Shown: in pieces, positions 24,640 to 38,454 of the stretch
Numbering within the stretch: the stretch's first letter is position 1
Layout: the number at the start of each line of letters is the position of its first letter
NCBI RefSeq assembly: GCF_947179165.1
Contig: NC_077238.1
Span: forward strand, 59,849,257-59,913,256
DNA: 64,000 nt
Reading direction: 5' to 3'
Source: Solanum dulcamara
Taxonomy: Eukaryota > Streptophyta > Magnoliopsida > Solanales > Solanaceae
The notes under the pieces: model-generated
The model's database searches: none
Told to the model about the DNA's origin: nothing
What the model saw: the letters and a program-made list of their open reading frames with translations, nothing else
Position numbers and translations under genes: made by a program

Positions 24640-26911
24640 TAGCCTATATATATATATATGTATTTTATGATAATTCTTATCCAAACAACCATTCTTTCTA
24701 CAAATTTCTAGAGAAAGAAAGAAGAGAAGAAACTAGAGAGGTAGAGAGAGAAGGCCACAGATTTAGAGAGGAAAAGGTAAATTATCTGATTTTGCTCCGT
24801 GAATTAATTATCTAGGGTATACCATGATGTTATGAAGGTATTGGTAATGTAAATTTATGGTTTGGAGCATCCCCAAAACATTAACAAAATGCTCCGAAGT
24901 TTCATCTACGCTAAAGGAAATTCCGAGGCGAGTTCCGATAAGTGTTGACGAGTTTTGGGTAAGGTAAAGTTTTCTCTTTCGAACTGGAGGTTATGATGAT
25001 ATTATGAGTTATATTACATGTCTTGAATGAGGTTGTAAGTGGGAAAATTTTATAAGGATGCTTGACGTTAGAAACAAACTAAATTAAAGTTGTTGTAGCA
25101 AAATCGAAGTCGCGTAGTGTGTTGTGATGATGTGCTGAAGTTGTAGCTGGTTTGGTTGTATGTTGAAGGGATGTAAAGGGTTATAAAAATGGTATGGGTT
25201 CTGCTTGTTTCAGCCACATGACCCCCCCAATTTGTTATGGTTAAAGATTTTATGAAATAAAGGTTAAAAACTCTATTTTGATATCGTAGTTTTGAGCTAG
25301 TGGTTTGGAGTTGTATTGAGTAATGTTGAAGTGATTTAATTGTATATATGCTGCTGGTTTTTGTTGTTGGTATGGTTGTTGACATGGTGTCCGAGTTGAA
25401 ATCTCAGGGATGTTGAAGTTATAGGGGAGATGCTACCCGATATTCGGTAACTTAGGAACTAGTAATGAACTAGTCGAGGGAAATGGATAAGGAAATGACC
25501 TCTATGGAGACTTGGTTGTAGAGTTGGAATTGGAAAGTGAAAGGTCATTAACCATTGTATTAATTTCATGTTAAATAGGTTCAAAAGACGACGAGGAAAA
25601 CGTGGGTGAGCGTAATCCATGAGAGGTATGCAAAGCTAATCATTCCTTCTTTTGGCATGTCTTTGGCATAAGTATGTAAAGCTTATTCCTTCTATTGGCA
25701 TGTTTTGACATAAGTATATAAAGCTAATCTTTATTTTTGGCATGTTTTTTATGAAACAAGTATATGACTTTTATATGATTCCAAGGAAGTTCCTATTCGT
25801 AGAGCCGCTAGGATGGCCAACTTTTTAATTTTCCAAAGGATATTTTATCGTGCCGAGATACGTGTATATAATTCCAAAAGTTCTATTTGGATATAACTCA
25901 TAGTGATATTCAAAAGGTACTTGATACGACTCTTGTCTTGATTTTTGAATAATAACTCATTTTGTTAACTCCATCGAGTCTCAAAAATGATTTAAAGTGA
26001 ATTTAGTTTCTCACTACTCCACTCGTGGATGCCTCAATGCTTCCTTCACCGAGCCCAGGTCAGGTTTTGTTATCGTGCGTAGTTTTTTGCATTGTTCACA
26101 ATGCCCCGACGTGAGGGGGCAGGTACGACCTATACAGGGGTTTTGTGGAGTTATGATGTTCCATGTACACATATGATATGATATGATCTGATATGACCAT
26201 CTGATATGATATGATCTGTTACGGAGATATTTCCTACTCTGGAATTATGATGTGCTGTGGTCCTAGTGATGGGGTGGCGACCACGATTTTTTCACCAAGT
26301 CCCATAATGGGGATGGATATGGCATATGTTTTTCTGCATACATTATCTGTGGTTATGAAAAACATTTTGATATTCTGGATATTTTGCTCATTTTTGCAAC
26401 TTCTGTTCCGATAATGGCTTTACCTATTACAGTCCATGCTTTATATACTCGGTACATTATCCGTACTGACCCCCTTTCTTTGGGGGCTGTGTTACTTGCC
26501 CGCAGGTACAGGCTCTTGGTTTTCTGATCCACTCGCTTAGGACATCCACCCTGTTGGTTGGCAGTGCTCCTTTTTCCGGAGCCCTATTTTAGTACTAACT
26601 TTTCTGTTGTACATTTGTACATATTGGTTAAGGGTACGATGGGGCCCTGTCCCATCATATGATTAGGCTATCATTCTGTAGAGGTCTGTAGACTTGTGAT
26701 GTGGGTTATGTATATATGTTTTGGGCTTTGTGTTCCGTGATGGCCTTAACGACCCTTTTGTGCTTTATCTATTCTCATGCACTCTCTAGCGACCCTTTTT
26801 TGATTTCTACTTTTGTTTATTCTTCTAACACGCTAAGTGGGGCTAAGGGTATATATGGGTGCCCAACTCGGGCACCAGTCATGGCCTACAGAGTTGGGTC
26901 ATGACAATGTC

Positions 26912-28139
26912 ATAGTCCTTTAACAACTCAAGCCATCTCCTTTGTCGAAGGCTCAAATCCTTTTGTTTAAATACATATTTCAAACTCTTATGATCAGTGA
27001 ATACATCAATATGGAAATCATAAAGATAGTTTCTCCAAATATTCAAAGCAAACACCACGACCGCTAACTCTAAGTCATAAGTCAGATAGTTCTTTTCATA
27101 CACTTTAAGTTGCCTAGAAGCATAGTCTATCACTTTACCATTTTGCATCAACACACAATCAAGACCAATCCTCAAAGCATCACAATACACCAAAAAACCT
27201 TCAAATCCTTTTGGTAAATTCAACACCGTGGCTGAAGTAAGTCGATCTTTCAATTCTTGGAAACTCCTGTCATATGCCTCGGACCATTGGAATTCCATTT
27301 TTTTTGAGTCAAAGTAGTCAAAGACAAATCAATAGAAGAAAACTCTTCCACAAACCGTCTATAATAACCAGCTAGACTGAAGAAACTTCGAATATCTGAA
27401 AAAGATAGAGGTCTAGGCCAATTCTTTACTGCTTTGATTTTCTTTAGATAAACTTGAATACCATCACCAGAGGCAATATGACCAAAGAATGCAACCAATG
27501 TCAACCAGAATTCAAACTTGCTAAACTTAGCAAATAACTGACGATCTTTGAGAACTTGCAAGAGAATCCCCAAATGATCAGTATGATCCTCCTTACTTCG
27601 AGAATAGATCAAAATGTCATCAAAGAACAAAATGACGAATATATCCAAATAATGTTTGAACACCTTGTTCATAAAGTCCATAAAAGCTGCAGGAGCATTT
27701 AATTATCCAAAAGACATAACCAAAAATTCAAAGTGTCCATACCAAGTTCTAAAATTCACCTTCAAAATATCACATTCCCTCACCCAAAGTTGATTATAAC
27801 CTGATCGAAGGTCGATCTTTGAGAAATAATCAACTCCTTGAAGTAGATCAAACAAGTCATGAATCCTTGGGATATGATACTTATTCTTAATTTTGACCTT
27901 GTTCAACTGACGATAGTCAATATACATATAAAGGGAACTATCCTTCTTTCGAACAAAGAGAATCAGAGCACCCCATGGAGAGATACTCAGTCTAAAGAAG
28001 CCCTTATCCAAAATAATCTTTTAATTAATCCTCTAACTCCTTAAGTTCTGTCGGAGTCATTCTATAAGGAGGGATAAATATAGGTTGGGTATCAAAAAGA
28101 AGATCAATACCAAAGTCTATAGAGTTTTCCTGCGGAATA
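26912..28139 (-). pseudogene. Tekay/Del reverse transcriptase and RNase H, broken
   Basis: Upstream part of the same polyprotein. At 27703-28011 is the RT palm: [36 protein letters not shown] and [18 protein letters not shown] follows MSFG, then at 27250-27681 the catalytic FFDDILIYSRS (YxDD-type box) and FFGHIASGDGIQV. RNase H follows at 26879-27298 with [18 protein letters not shown] and [11 protein letters not shown], ending WLELLKDYD at the solo-LTR junction. In-frame stops make it non-functional. The RT N-terminus (IDFGIDLLFDTQPIFIPPYR) runs to 28139, where an Athila-type LTR cuts it. Confidence 0.9.
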
Positions 28140-29674
28140 TGGTACGCCCAAACTTACACTCCAATTAAGAAGTATAAAGTGACCACCATTAAATGTAGAA
28201 CCCAACTAGGTTGGGGTCAAATCCACAAGGATGCAGAGAAAATAAGTCTACTGGCACTTATATTCAATTGTAGTCACTATTTATTATAAGTAAAAATGCA
28301 TAAAGTAAACTTGAGGTTTTGATTGTTCAATTAGTAACAAGTAACTATGTTCGCAGTAACAAAGTAAAATCATCTGTAGATGTTGAACAATATGAGAAGG
28401 TATCTAGGACTATGTTCTCCATGACATGTAACTCAATAGTCATCTCATATTGGTGATATCATTTTAATGTATCACATGCAAAATCTAGCAAGTTATGTAC
28501 ATCTAAACACCTGCTAGTCCTATTAGATGAATTTTATTCTTTACCTTCCGATCTTCGAATGTATATAACTAACCCTTGCTTTTGACTTCAGAAAATTATT
28601 TCTTCCTGGGCTCAACTTCTTAGACAAAGGTTTATAACTTCGAATATCCGTTGTAGTTTTCTTTTCCTAATCACTACTCTTATTCCAAGCAAGTAATAAA
28701 TATAGGCGAGTTTTAATGCGTGCACTCATTAAAAGGAAAACAAGATGAAGAAAACTACAATGCAAGCTATAAAAATGGATGAAAGTTACCTATATGTTTG
28801 CCTACTTCGTTATTCCATCATGGTTCCCACAACCCTGGTTATGCAGTTTAGCTACTCATATTCATAAGTAAAGCGTCAAGAATTGATGTAGAATTCATAA
28901 AACAATACTTATGTTTATGCAATAATAAACCTTGAATCAAAGAACGAAAAATGAATCAAGAACAAACAAAACTTGTATTAATAATTGATTCTCAAAAATT
29001 AATTTGAAATTAGACTTCACACTTGTTCAAATCTCTAAAGTCTATAAAATTGCGCAACCTTGAAAATAAAATATGTTTTGGTAGTTATAGAAATACAAAA
29101 TCAAATCCTAAATCAGCTAGGAAAATATAAGTAGGCACTGGTTCATGTCCACTCTTTACAACCTGTAGTGTTGTCCACATCCCGTGGTATTGCTCCATGG
29201 TAATTGACTTGGATCCATAACTGTATGGTCTTCTTCCTTTTCAGAGCATGTTTCATGATCCGTACTACTTTCCACGCGTAGTGGTATGTGTCGTGGCCTT
29301 TTACTTAATCCTTCAGGCATTTTTCATCAGAATTCTTCACATCCCTCCACCACAATCCGTTATGAGCTCCACAACCTGTCAAGGGTCTCATAGAGTTTTA
29401 CTTTGACAAAAATCCCTTGCATCGTTTTCCGAATCTATCTTTTAACTTCCAACTTCCATGAGCCGTATAGGGCTTCACGACCCGTGGTGGCACTTGTGGT
29501 CATTAATTTCAGTCTTTTTAAGCGTAAACTCAGCAACATATCCCAAAATCATGCACAACTTAATTTTTCTTTAAAATAAATACAACGCACATCATATTTA
29601 CAAAAAACATGCTTGACACCCATATTAACTAATCATTTTGAACGTCGAAAATGTTGTAAATACGTGACACATCA
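28140..29674 (-). mobile_element. Probable 3' LTR of an Athila-like element
   Basis: About 1.5 kb read on the minus strand from TGATGTGTCACGTATTTAC (29674) to AGTTTGGGCGTACCA (28140). It cuts the Tekay RT frame at 28139/28140. Upstream (29675-29710) is TTGCTTGAGAACAA, a decayed form of the TTGCTTGAGGACAAGCAA stretch usually found before the polypurine tract of Athila-like elements. The polypurine tract itself is not intact. No matching 5' LTR or opposite target duplication is seen; the low-side flank is GAATA (28135-28139). Confidence 0.55.
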
Positions 29675-29788
29675 ATACTCTTAGCATATAATGATTATTT
29701 GTTCTCAAGCAATGACAAACATAAAAAAAATGACGCTCAAACAAAAACACCTATAAGAAAGTATACAACAACCCAAACACACAATACA

Positions 29789-31825
29789 TGTCATGACCCA
29801 AGCTAGGTTCTAGGTGTGACACTGCGATTAGAATCTCCAGGGATTCCAACCAAGCATCTTAGCATATCATTTATGAGCATACATAAGGTAAATAAAGAAA
29901 TAAAGCAAAAAAATAGATGCAAAATAAAGGTATAAACATAAATGCCTCGATAAAAGAGGAATAGAACTCAAAACTCTAAAGGAAAGAAAACAACATAGAC
30001 TCCATAGTAGCTAACATGCCTCTATTAAACTGAATGGGGGCATAAGATAAATACCTAGATCACCCAATATAAAAGATAAAAGTCATGATGAAATAAATTA
30101 AACTCATGTTGGTTTTGCCCTCGGATCATGAGGACTCAAAAACCAAGTAGTGATAGCAATCACCTAACTTGAGCCACGAACGAGAGGATGAGCATGATCG
30201 TCGGACCCTATATTATGATATAATGTAGGCAAAAGTATGTATTAGTACATAGATTTTATAAAGTATGTGAGAATCATGAATGAACAATGATAATCGTAAA
30301 ATGTCACAATGAACATGTGATGTATGACCAATATCTTAAAACATGAGTAAAAAAACTTGAAAGTATTTGAGAATCGTAATCATGTGGTTAATGCATCATG
30401 AACATCATAAGGGCTACTAAAATATAACATATACATATGTGGGATATTAACATTAACCAATATGTAAGACCATGTGAGCTATAACATGGAATCTAATATA
30501 ACTCCCACATCGAGAAGAAAGAGGCTATTTGCCAAGGCAGACTCTGTATCATTAACATAACATAACATGAGCTATATGTGGATCTACTAGTTAAGCTATA
30601 AAGGAAAAACCTATAGTGGCATGTAGTTTAGGATCCCCACCATGAAGTTCGCGCAGTGCTAAGTTAATCCCACGGAGTACATAAAATATAGTAATTAGAA
30701 AAGGTAAATCAACGGATATAATATCATGAAAATATAACATAAGAATAGCTCCTTGAAAACCATGATCATAACTTGAACTTGTGGATAGTTACCTTTATAA
30801 GCATCAAAATCATCATAACTTACATATTGTGAGAAAGCTTTTCACAATTTATGATTTTATACTTGAAATCATAGTTGAATCATAAAACATAACTTTCATA
30901 AATCATAAAGGAGAATTCATAAACTTCACGATCATAAATCCATAAAGCATACTTGAAATTGATAGCATAATGAATGTGTCAATGAAAATACACTGGAAAT
31001 ATGTATTTGAGTTGAAAACATGCATGAATGAACCATTGTAGTTGAGATAAATCATAATTGAGGTGACCTATATAGAATTCAATCAAAATAAGAATTTAGA
31101 AGGAATTTATGAAAGGAGAATCGAAAAATCTTTGGGGTTGCATGGATGAAAGAAGGATCCATGGATGAATTCCCACATACCTGGACATAGAAATATTAAA
31201 TTAAACCCTTTTAATGGAAGCTTGAAGATATTGCCCTAGTTTTTTCCTTGGAGAGAAATTGGAAGAATCTTGAGAGGTTTGATCTTGTGATTTGGAAGAA
31301 TGAGGGTTTAGGAGTGTTAGGAATTAGTTATAGGTTAGGACTTAATCCCCAAAAATGTCCAATGACATTACAATAATAATAGAAAAAGACCAAAACGCCC
31401 CTTAACTAAATGCGTACTTGCACAGGAGGTCACCATGACCCATGAATCTCACCACGGGTCATGAACTAGAGGGGGAACTGGACTTAGATGAGTCAACTTC
31501 CGTGGAGGCCCCCATAGTCTGTGAAGAACTCCATGGTCTGTGGAGCCTGTCATGGTCGTCTCCCAACTTAAGGAGTTTTGGGGGTCAAGTACACAGAAGG
31601 GATTATTGTCCGTGGAGTCCACCAGGAGATGTGAACCCTTCCATGTACCTTCACCCATTTTCCAAACTTTCTGTGGCTGGACCGCATTGCCTCTTCACGA
31701 CTTGTGGTACCCTTGAAAGCCCTCTAAGAGCTCCGTGAAGTCCACCTGGTGCCCAAAAAGCTGTAATTTCCCATGATTCCCTTTTAAACTCCATATTTTG
31801 TCTTTTCAACTTCTGGGATCTTACA
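29789..31825 (-). mobile_element. 3' LTR of a second Tekay-type element
   Basis: 2,037 bp from TGTAAGATCCCAGAAGTTGA (31825) to CCTAGCTTGGGTCATGACA (29789), homologous to the LTR at 19770-22099. Followed on its upstream side by a GGATGAGATTT purine-rich tract and by integrase at 32150-33070, so it is a 3' LTR rather than a solo LTR. The 31430-31740 part has several ACGGGTCATG/CATGGTCGT-type motifs. Confidence 0.85.
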
Positions 31826-33074
31826 AAATCTCATCCTTGGGAACATTCGTCCTTGAATGGAGCTCAAACTAGCATTAATGGAATAGGAAAAAGACATAGA
31901 TGCATAATATGAATGCAAAACATATAAAAAATACATAAAAATATGGAATATTCAATCCTAACCTAAAACATGATTTAAAACTCATTTCATGAACACGAAT
32001 GCATATGAAAACATAAGAATGACTAAAACACATGAATTGGAAGGAGTAGATCATGAAGGAACTCAATACCTCAATTAGGAAGGAAAGGAAAGAGATAAGG
32101 ATACCGTGACGTCATATCAGCTTCAGCTTTCCATATAGCATATTCAACCTCTTGGTTCCTCCATAACACCTTAACATTCTAACTTTCCAGTCTAGAATCT
32201 CAATTGGAACCTCCTAATATGATAGATTCTCTTTCATACCAATGTTTTACAAAGTCACAATAGAGTTAGGATCACCAACAAATTTTCTCAATAAGACACA
32301 TGAAATACTTGATGCACCGATAAAAATTTAGAAGGCAAATCCAACTTATATGCCACCTTGTCAATTCACCTCAAAATCTTATATGGACCTATATATCAGG
32401 GACTAAGCTTCCCTTTCTTGCCAAAATACATCACACCCATCATGGGTGAAATTTTCAAGTAAACCCAATCATTGACTTCAAACTCAAGCTCTTTTCTCCT
32501 CACATTCGAATAGGACTTTTGTCAACTTTGGGCAGTCTTCAATCTTTCTCTAATGAGTCAAACCTTTTCCATAGACTTATGCACCAACTCAGACCCAATC
32601 AAGGATATTTTACCAACCTCAAACCAAGTAATAGAAGACCTACACCTCCTACCATATAAGGCATCAAATGGGGCCATCTGAATGTTAGAATGATAGCTAT
32701 TTTTATGTGGAAACTCGATCAATGACAAATGATCATCCCAATTAACCTTAAATTCAATCGCGCATGCTCTCAACATGTACTTTAAGGTCTGAATATTACC
32801 CTCGGTCTGACCATCTGTTTGAGGATAAAAAGCTGTGCTTAGCTTAATTTAAGTACCAAGACCCTTTTGGAAAGATCTCCAAAACTGAGTACCTTAGTCT
32901 GAAATGATAGATAGTGGAACACCATGAAGCTTAAAAAACTCATGAATATACAATATAGCATAGTACTCGACTGAATAAGAAGTCTTAACATGAAGAAAAT
33001 GATCCGATTTAGTCATTCGGTCAACAACTACCTAAATCAAATCATATTGCCTACGGGTACGAAGAAAACCCGTA
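31826..33074 (-). pseudogene. Tekay integrase C-terminal remnant
   Basis: The minus frame at 32558-32776 reads MLRACAIEFKVNWDDHLSLI, then [20 protein letters not shown] and LVHKSMEKV, the conserved C-terminal side of the Tekay/Del integrase. The sequence either side (32150-32550, 32780-33070) is further integrase in broken frames. It stops abruptly at about 33074, where a repeat of the sequence flanking the 29789 LTR begins. Confidence 0.85.
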
Positions 33075-34998
33075 ATCATTGCTTGTCCTTAAGCAATGAT
33101 GCAACACAAAACAAAATGAAGCGCAAATAAAAATACCTCTAAGAAAATATACAACAACCCAAACACAAAATATATGTCACGACCCAAGATAGGCCCTTGG
33201 TGCGACATGGCAATTAGAATCCCAAGAAACCCCAACCAAGCTTCTTAGCATATCATTCATGAGCATACTTAAGGTAAATAAATCAATAGAGAGAAAACAT
33301 AGATGTGGAATAAAGGTTTAATCATAAATGCCTCAATAAAAGAGGATTAGAACTCAAACTCCAAAGGAAAGAAGACGACATAGACTCCATAGTAGCTAAC
33401 ATGCCTCTACTAAACTGAATGAGGGCATAAGATAAATTCCTAGATCACCCAATATAAAAGATAAAAGTCATGATGAAAGAAAGTAAACTTATGTCGGTTG
33501 TGCCCATGGATCATTAGGACTCATAAATCAAGTAGTGATAGCAATCACCTAACTCAAGCCATGGATGGGAGGATGTGTGTGATCGTCAAATCCTATATTA
33601 TGATAAAATGTAGAAAAAAAGTATGTGTTAGTACATGAAATAAACTAAGTATGTGAGAAGCATGCATGAAGAATTATAAGAGGACATAGTCAATATGAAC
33701 ATGTGATGCATGACAAATGTCTTTAAATATGAGTAAAAGAACTTGAAAGCATTTGAGAATCGTAATCATGTGGTCAATGTATCATGAATATCATAATACC
33801 ATATAAAACATAACATATACATATGTGAGATAGTAACCTTAACCAAAGTGTAAGACCATGTGAACTATAAAATGGAATTCGATGTAATTCCCATACTAAA
33901 AAGAGAGAGGCTACTTGCCAAAGTAGACTTCATATCATAAACATAATATAACATGAGCTATATGTTGATTCACTAGCTAAGTCATAAAGGAAAAACCTAC
34001 GGTAGCACATAGTTTAGGAACTAATGGTTGGTACTAGGGTTCCTTCGTAGTTCCCTACCATAAAGTTCGTTCAGTTCTAAGTTAATTCCATGAAATATAT
34101 AAAACATAGTCATTATGAAAGTTAAATCAATGGATAATATATCATGAAAATATAACATAAGAATAGCTCCTTGAAAACCATAATCATAACTTGAAATTGT
34201 GGATACTTACCTTTCTAAGAATTCAAATCATCATAACTTGCATATTGTGAGAGAGCCTTTCATGATTCATGGTTTTATACTTGAAATCATAGTTGAATCA
34301 TAAAGCATAACTTTCATAAATCATACAAGAGAATTCATAAACTTCATGATAATAAATCCATAAATCACACTTTAAACTAATAGCATAATGTACAGGTAAT
34401 TGAAAAATATATTGTAAACATGTGATTTAGTTGAAAGCATGCATGAATGAACCATTGTAGTTGATAAGTCATAATTGAGGTGACCCATATAGAATTCAAT
34501 CAAAACAAGAATTTAGAAAGAATTTATGAAAGGAGATTTGAAAAATCTTTAGGACTCCATGGATGGAAGAAGGATTCATGGATTAATTCCCATATATCTG
34601 GACATAGAAATCTTGAATTAAACCCTTTAAATGGAAGCTTGAAGATTTTTTCCTGGTTCTTGCCTTGGAGAGAAATTGAAAGAAACTTGAGAGATTTGAT
34701 CTTGTGATTTGGAAGAATGAGGGTAGTGCTAGGAATTAATTATAGGTTAGGAATTAATCTCCCAAAAAGTCCAAGTACATTACAATAATAAAATATAAAG
34801 ACACAAACACCCCCTTAACTTAATTGAGCGAGTACATGCATGGGAGGTCACCATGACCCATGAAGCTCACCATAGGTCATGGTGATGGTCATGAACTGGA
34901 GGGGGAACTGGACATGGATAAGTTGAATTCCACGGAGGCCACCATAGTCCGTGAAGTACTCCACGATCTTTGGTGCCTGCCGTGGCCATATCCAAACT
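33075..34998 (-). repeat. Duplicated segment: Athila flank plus truncated Tekay-type LTR
   Basis: 33075-33174 repeats 29698-29788 (CTCAAGCAATGAxxxAACA, GTATACAACAACCCAAACAC), and 33175-34998 repeats the LTR at 29789 onward at roughly 85-90% by eye. Shared non-LTR flank cannot come from two independent insertions, so a unit of about 3.4 kb was duplicated in tandem. The second LTR lacks about 255 bp of its start and joins Athila-type DNA (CTCTCACATAAAGAAGTATC) at 34998. Confidence 0.8.
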
Positions 34999-35667
34999 TA
35001 AATTCTCTCACATAAAGAAGTATCTCTCATAATATATGTAAGCACAATAGAGACCGAAATGATATCACTCAAATTTATCAAATAAAGTTCAATCAATGCA
35101 CATGTACAGACCATGGGCTTTCCCTTATTTTCTACACTTTAACTTTCGAATAGCTTTTTTAGGATCATATTAGAACTTTGTTTACTTATAACGTAGGCTC
35201 ATTTAGGATTAAACTGACTTTGTTTCCCCTCCAAGATGCTACATTGACTTAGTTACACCCTTTTCAAAGCTAAACTTGTGTTATCCCCTCTTTCTTCCTT
35301 CATTTATGACCGGGAGTGGTTTCTGCTCTTTTTTTTCTTTTTCTAAATATTTTCTTCATTGCACTTGATTTTTCTGTTACCTTCACTTCCTTTTCATTTT
35401 TGCATCCACCATCCAATTCTTTTCTTTCTCCTCTCAATACACCCTTTTTTTCATACAACAATGTTTCCCACTTTTCTCTATAGTAGCCACCCTCAACTTA
35501 GGCTTTTAGCCTGAGTTGAGGTACACATTGACCTGGGAGGGACCAGGGCCAAGATAAAGGTCTATAGTCAGATAGGAGAGGTGAATTGTTTTACTTTGAA
35601 GAATTGGTCTTTTTTAGGCTTAAGCTTTTGGTTCAAAGGGTATAATTTCATTTGGTTGGTCATTGTT
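34999..35667 (-). other. Athila-like non-coding internal DNA
   Basis: A pyrimidine-rich block at 35280-35470 and the motif CCTCAACTTAGGCTTTTAGC (35490 region) occur in a gene-free stretch between the duplicated LTR and the next solo LTR. It lies downstream of the env-position ORF, as expected for the long non-coding 3' part of Athila elements. Assignment rests on position. Confidence 0.5.
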
Positions 35668-37894
35668 TGTCACCACCCGACCTAGGGCCTAGTCGTAATA
35701 AGACGGTTAAAGTCCCTAAAGGCTCCAACCAATTCTCTTGACATATCATAAATCATGCATAAGATAAAGTAAATGCAGAAATATCATAAGAGAGTCTAAA
35801 CCATGGTTCATAAAGAAGAACGTAACTTGACAACATAGACTCAAACATTTGTCCGACTAATGCCTCTAGACATGAACATGGGCAGGAAATAAGATATGTC
35901 CCTAGCTCACCCTCAATATAAAAGAAATAAATGTCTTTGAAAGCAATAACCAAATTAATGTTTAGTCCTTGATAGACGAGGAATCACCACAAGTTTTCCG
36001 AAATAGGAAAGCTCAACTAGCCACATAGATGGATGTGATCCTCAACCTCAACCCCTATATTATGAGACCATGTAGGCAATAATATACGTTAGTACATTTG
36101 AATATACTAATTATGTGGGCATGATATACAATATAAATTATAAGATGCAATGATCAAGAATATACATGATATAGAGAAAAAGTAAAACCATGAGGAAAGT
36201 CATAATGATCAAAACATTTAAAAAATGTAGTTGAAGATCAAAGGATAACATAATAATCATATACATATGTGGGATAGGAACCATAACCGATAATAAGACC
36301 ATGCGAGCTATAAAAAAAATCCCATTGTCTCTGCATATAATGAAGAAAAGGGGAATCTACTTGCCAAGGTAGATCTACCCCGCTAGACAGGTCATGTACA
36401 TACACTATATGTGGATCCACTAGTTCAGACATGAAAGAAACCTACGGTGGCATATGGTTTAAGAGATATGAGGCTGCTACTAAGGCTTTTGGCAGGGTCC
36501 CCACCTCAAGTCCACTTGGTGCTAAGTCAAATCCCATGGAATACATAATATAGTAACATACTTAGCATATATCATAACTTGTTCATAAGTTTCATAAATC
36601 ACAGAATAGTTCATTCATAACATAATTTCAATGAGTATTGGCCTTTCATTATTTCAATATCATACTTGCGTAATTCATATCATAAGGTCCTAGGTCACCA
36701 TATAGGGCCCTAAGTCACATATCTTCATTCTTGCATAAAAATCATAACTTGAATGTACTTATAATTCTTGATCATAATTTATACTTGAACTTATAGTGAA
36801 ATTCATATACATAATCAATTTGATTGAAAACCATAAGGATACCTTAAAAATATTGAATTCTATAATCATATTTCATATAATTCACCATAGAAAATAGCTT
36901 CATGCAGGGGAATTCATAATTCAACTCAAAATCATGTAATTTATGTAGAAACATACTTATAATGATCATTAGTAATGATTTAAAATGAAATTGAAATAGC
37001 TCAACACAATTCATCAAAATTGAAGTTTAGAAGTTATGAGATTTCATGAGATTTTTGAAATAAATCTCGGATTCCATGAGTGGAAGGGACTCATGAGTCA
37101 ATCCACACATACCTTTCTTAAAATTGGACTTGAATTTGAGAAAGGGGACTTGATCTTGAAGAAACTCTAACCAAAGCTTGATGAACCCATAAGGAACCTT
37201 GGGAGAGAAGTTTAGAATTTGTTTGGGGTATAATGAGGAAATAAAAGAGTTTTAGGAGAATTTAGGATACAGTTCATAATAAATCTAGTTCTTAAAAATG
37301 TACACATATATTATTAGAATATAGAGAAAATACCAAACTACGCCTCATTAATTTCAAAATTTGACCCTATGATTTGACTCTTACGAGTCGTAGAAATAGT
37401 GATGAGTCATAGGAATCACTCATTCTGTAGGCCCTACAAAAGGATTGAAAATTGACTCTCTAAACTTCCTATACGGGTTGTGTCTATGACTCATTCTTAG
37501 GTGTACGAGTCATAACTTTATTCATCCTGTAGTACTCGAAAACCTTAAAAAAACAAGTCTCTGAAGTTTGCATACAACTCGCCTTTACGAGTCATATTTC
37601 TACAACTCGTCCTGTCGAGTTGTAGAAGTGATCCTGAGGGTTGCATAGTTGCAAAATTTTAGACCTGCACTATGACTCCTTTCTATGAGTTGTAAACTCC
37701 TTCACGAGTCATCATACGACTCATAGACTCTCATTTTTGCCTCAGCCAAATTCCAACCTTTTATTTTACTTTCACGAGTTGAATTTAACACTCGTAATAA
37801 CCTAGATGAGGCATATACTAACTCATAGGCCTAGTCCATCCATTTCCTTTGAAATTTTCCTTTCATTTGACTTTTCATCTTACGGGATATTACA
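35668..37894 (-). mobile_element. Probable solo LTR, Tekay-related subfamily
   Basis: 2,227 bp from TGTAATATCCCGTAAGATGA (37894) to TAGGTCGGGTGGTGACA (35668). Flanks are TTGTT (35663-35667) and TTTTT (37895-37899), a duplication with one mismatch. The Athila-type DNA appears to resume on both sides (GGTCATTGTT, then TTAGGCTAAGAGACTTATT). Near the start (37380-37800) it has many CGAGTCGTA/TACGACTCG palindrome-type motifs. No internal sequence was found. Confidence 0.75.
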
Positions 37895-38450
37895 TTTTTA
37901 GGCTAAGAGACTTATTTTCAACAACGGCCTATGATCCTATCCAAATCAAGCTATTCAATCATTTTAGTGACACAAACCAGGCAAGTTATAGCCTACATAC
38001 GCATTGTTTAAACTAGGAAATTCAGCTCACACACATATGGCACATATCTTACACTATTTAGCACCAATCAAAAAAATCATGTTTTATCTAGAATTTGATC
38101 AACAAGTCAATACGTATAATTTCCTATAAAGATCCTACTAAGTCAATTTTCATAGTTCAAATACAATCACATAGCTTTTTCAAAATTTTCAACTAGGCTC
38201 ATTTTTATTCACTTCAAAGCATTCAATTTCACAGGCTACTAGATATTTTTATAGACTCATGTATTTACAACAAAAAAAAGCTTAAACATGCCAGTTCTAC
38301 TAGATATTATGCTTGGGAGAAAATAAATATTACAACAAAAACTACCAATCAGCCAGGATGCCCCACCCCATCAAAAAGTTGTGCATTATCTCAAATACAA
38401 GTCAAAACTCTAAAAAGTAAGTACAAGGGAGTAGATCATACTTGCGATGC
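37895..38450 (-). other. Athila-like non-coding DNA
   Basis: No coding frame or boundary. The sequence lies just downstream (minus strand) of the ORF remnant at 38455-40418 and is read as part of the same element's 3' non-coding region. Confidence 0.45.
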
Positions 38451-38454
38451 CCTA

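Larger units (their letters stand above)
23988..26906 (+). mobile_element. Solo LTR, family A, copy 1
   Basis: 2,919 bp from TATTATACCCCATAC to GAGTTGGGTCATGACA, flanked by a perfect 5-bp duplication ATGTC (23983-23987 and 26907-26911). The usual TG start is mutated to TA; copies 2 and 3 begin TGTTA. No internal region remains, so it arose by LTR-LTR recombination. It interrupts the Tekay pol between RNase H and integrase. It has a TATA-type tract at 24644-24661, three upstream 24-bp repeats with G-box palindromes, and a CTTAAG-rich stretch near its start. Confidence 0.92.

Noticed and set aside
31442..31738. 98-codon plus-strand frame
   Set aside because: Lies in the palindrome-rich start of an LTR. 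No family resemblance.
33175..34998. Independent solo LTR
   Set aside because: Its left flank duplicates that of the LTR at 29789 and its right end is truncated, so a duplication explains it better.
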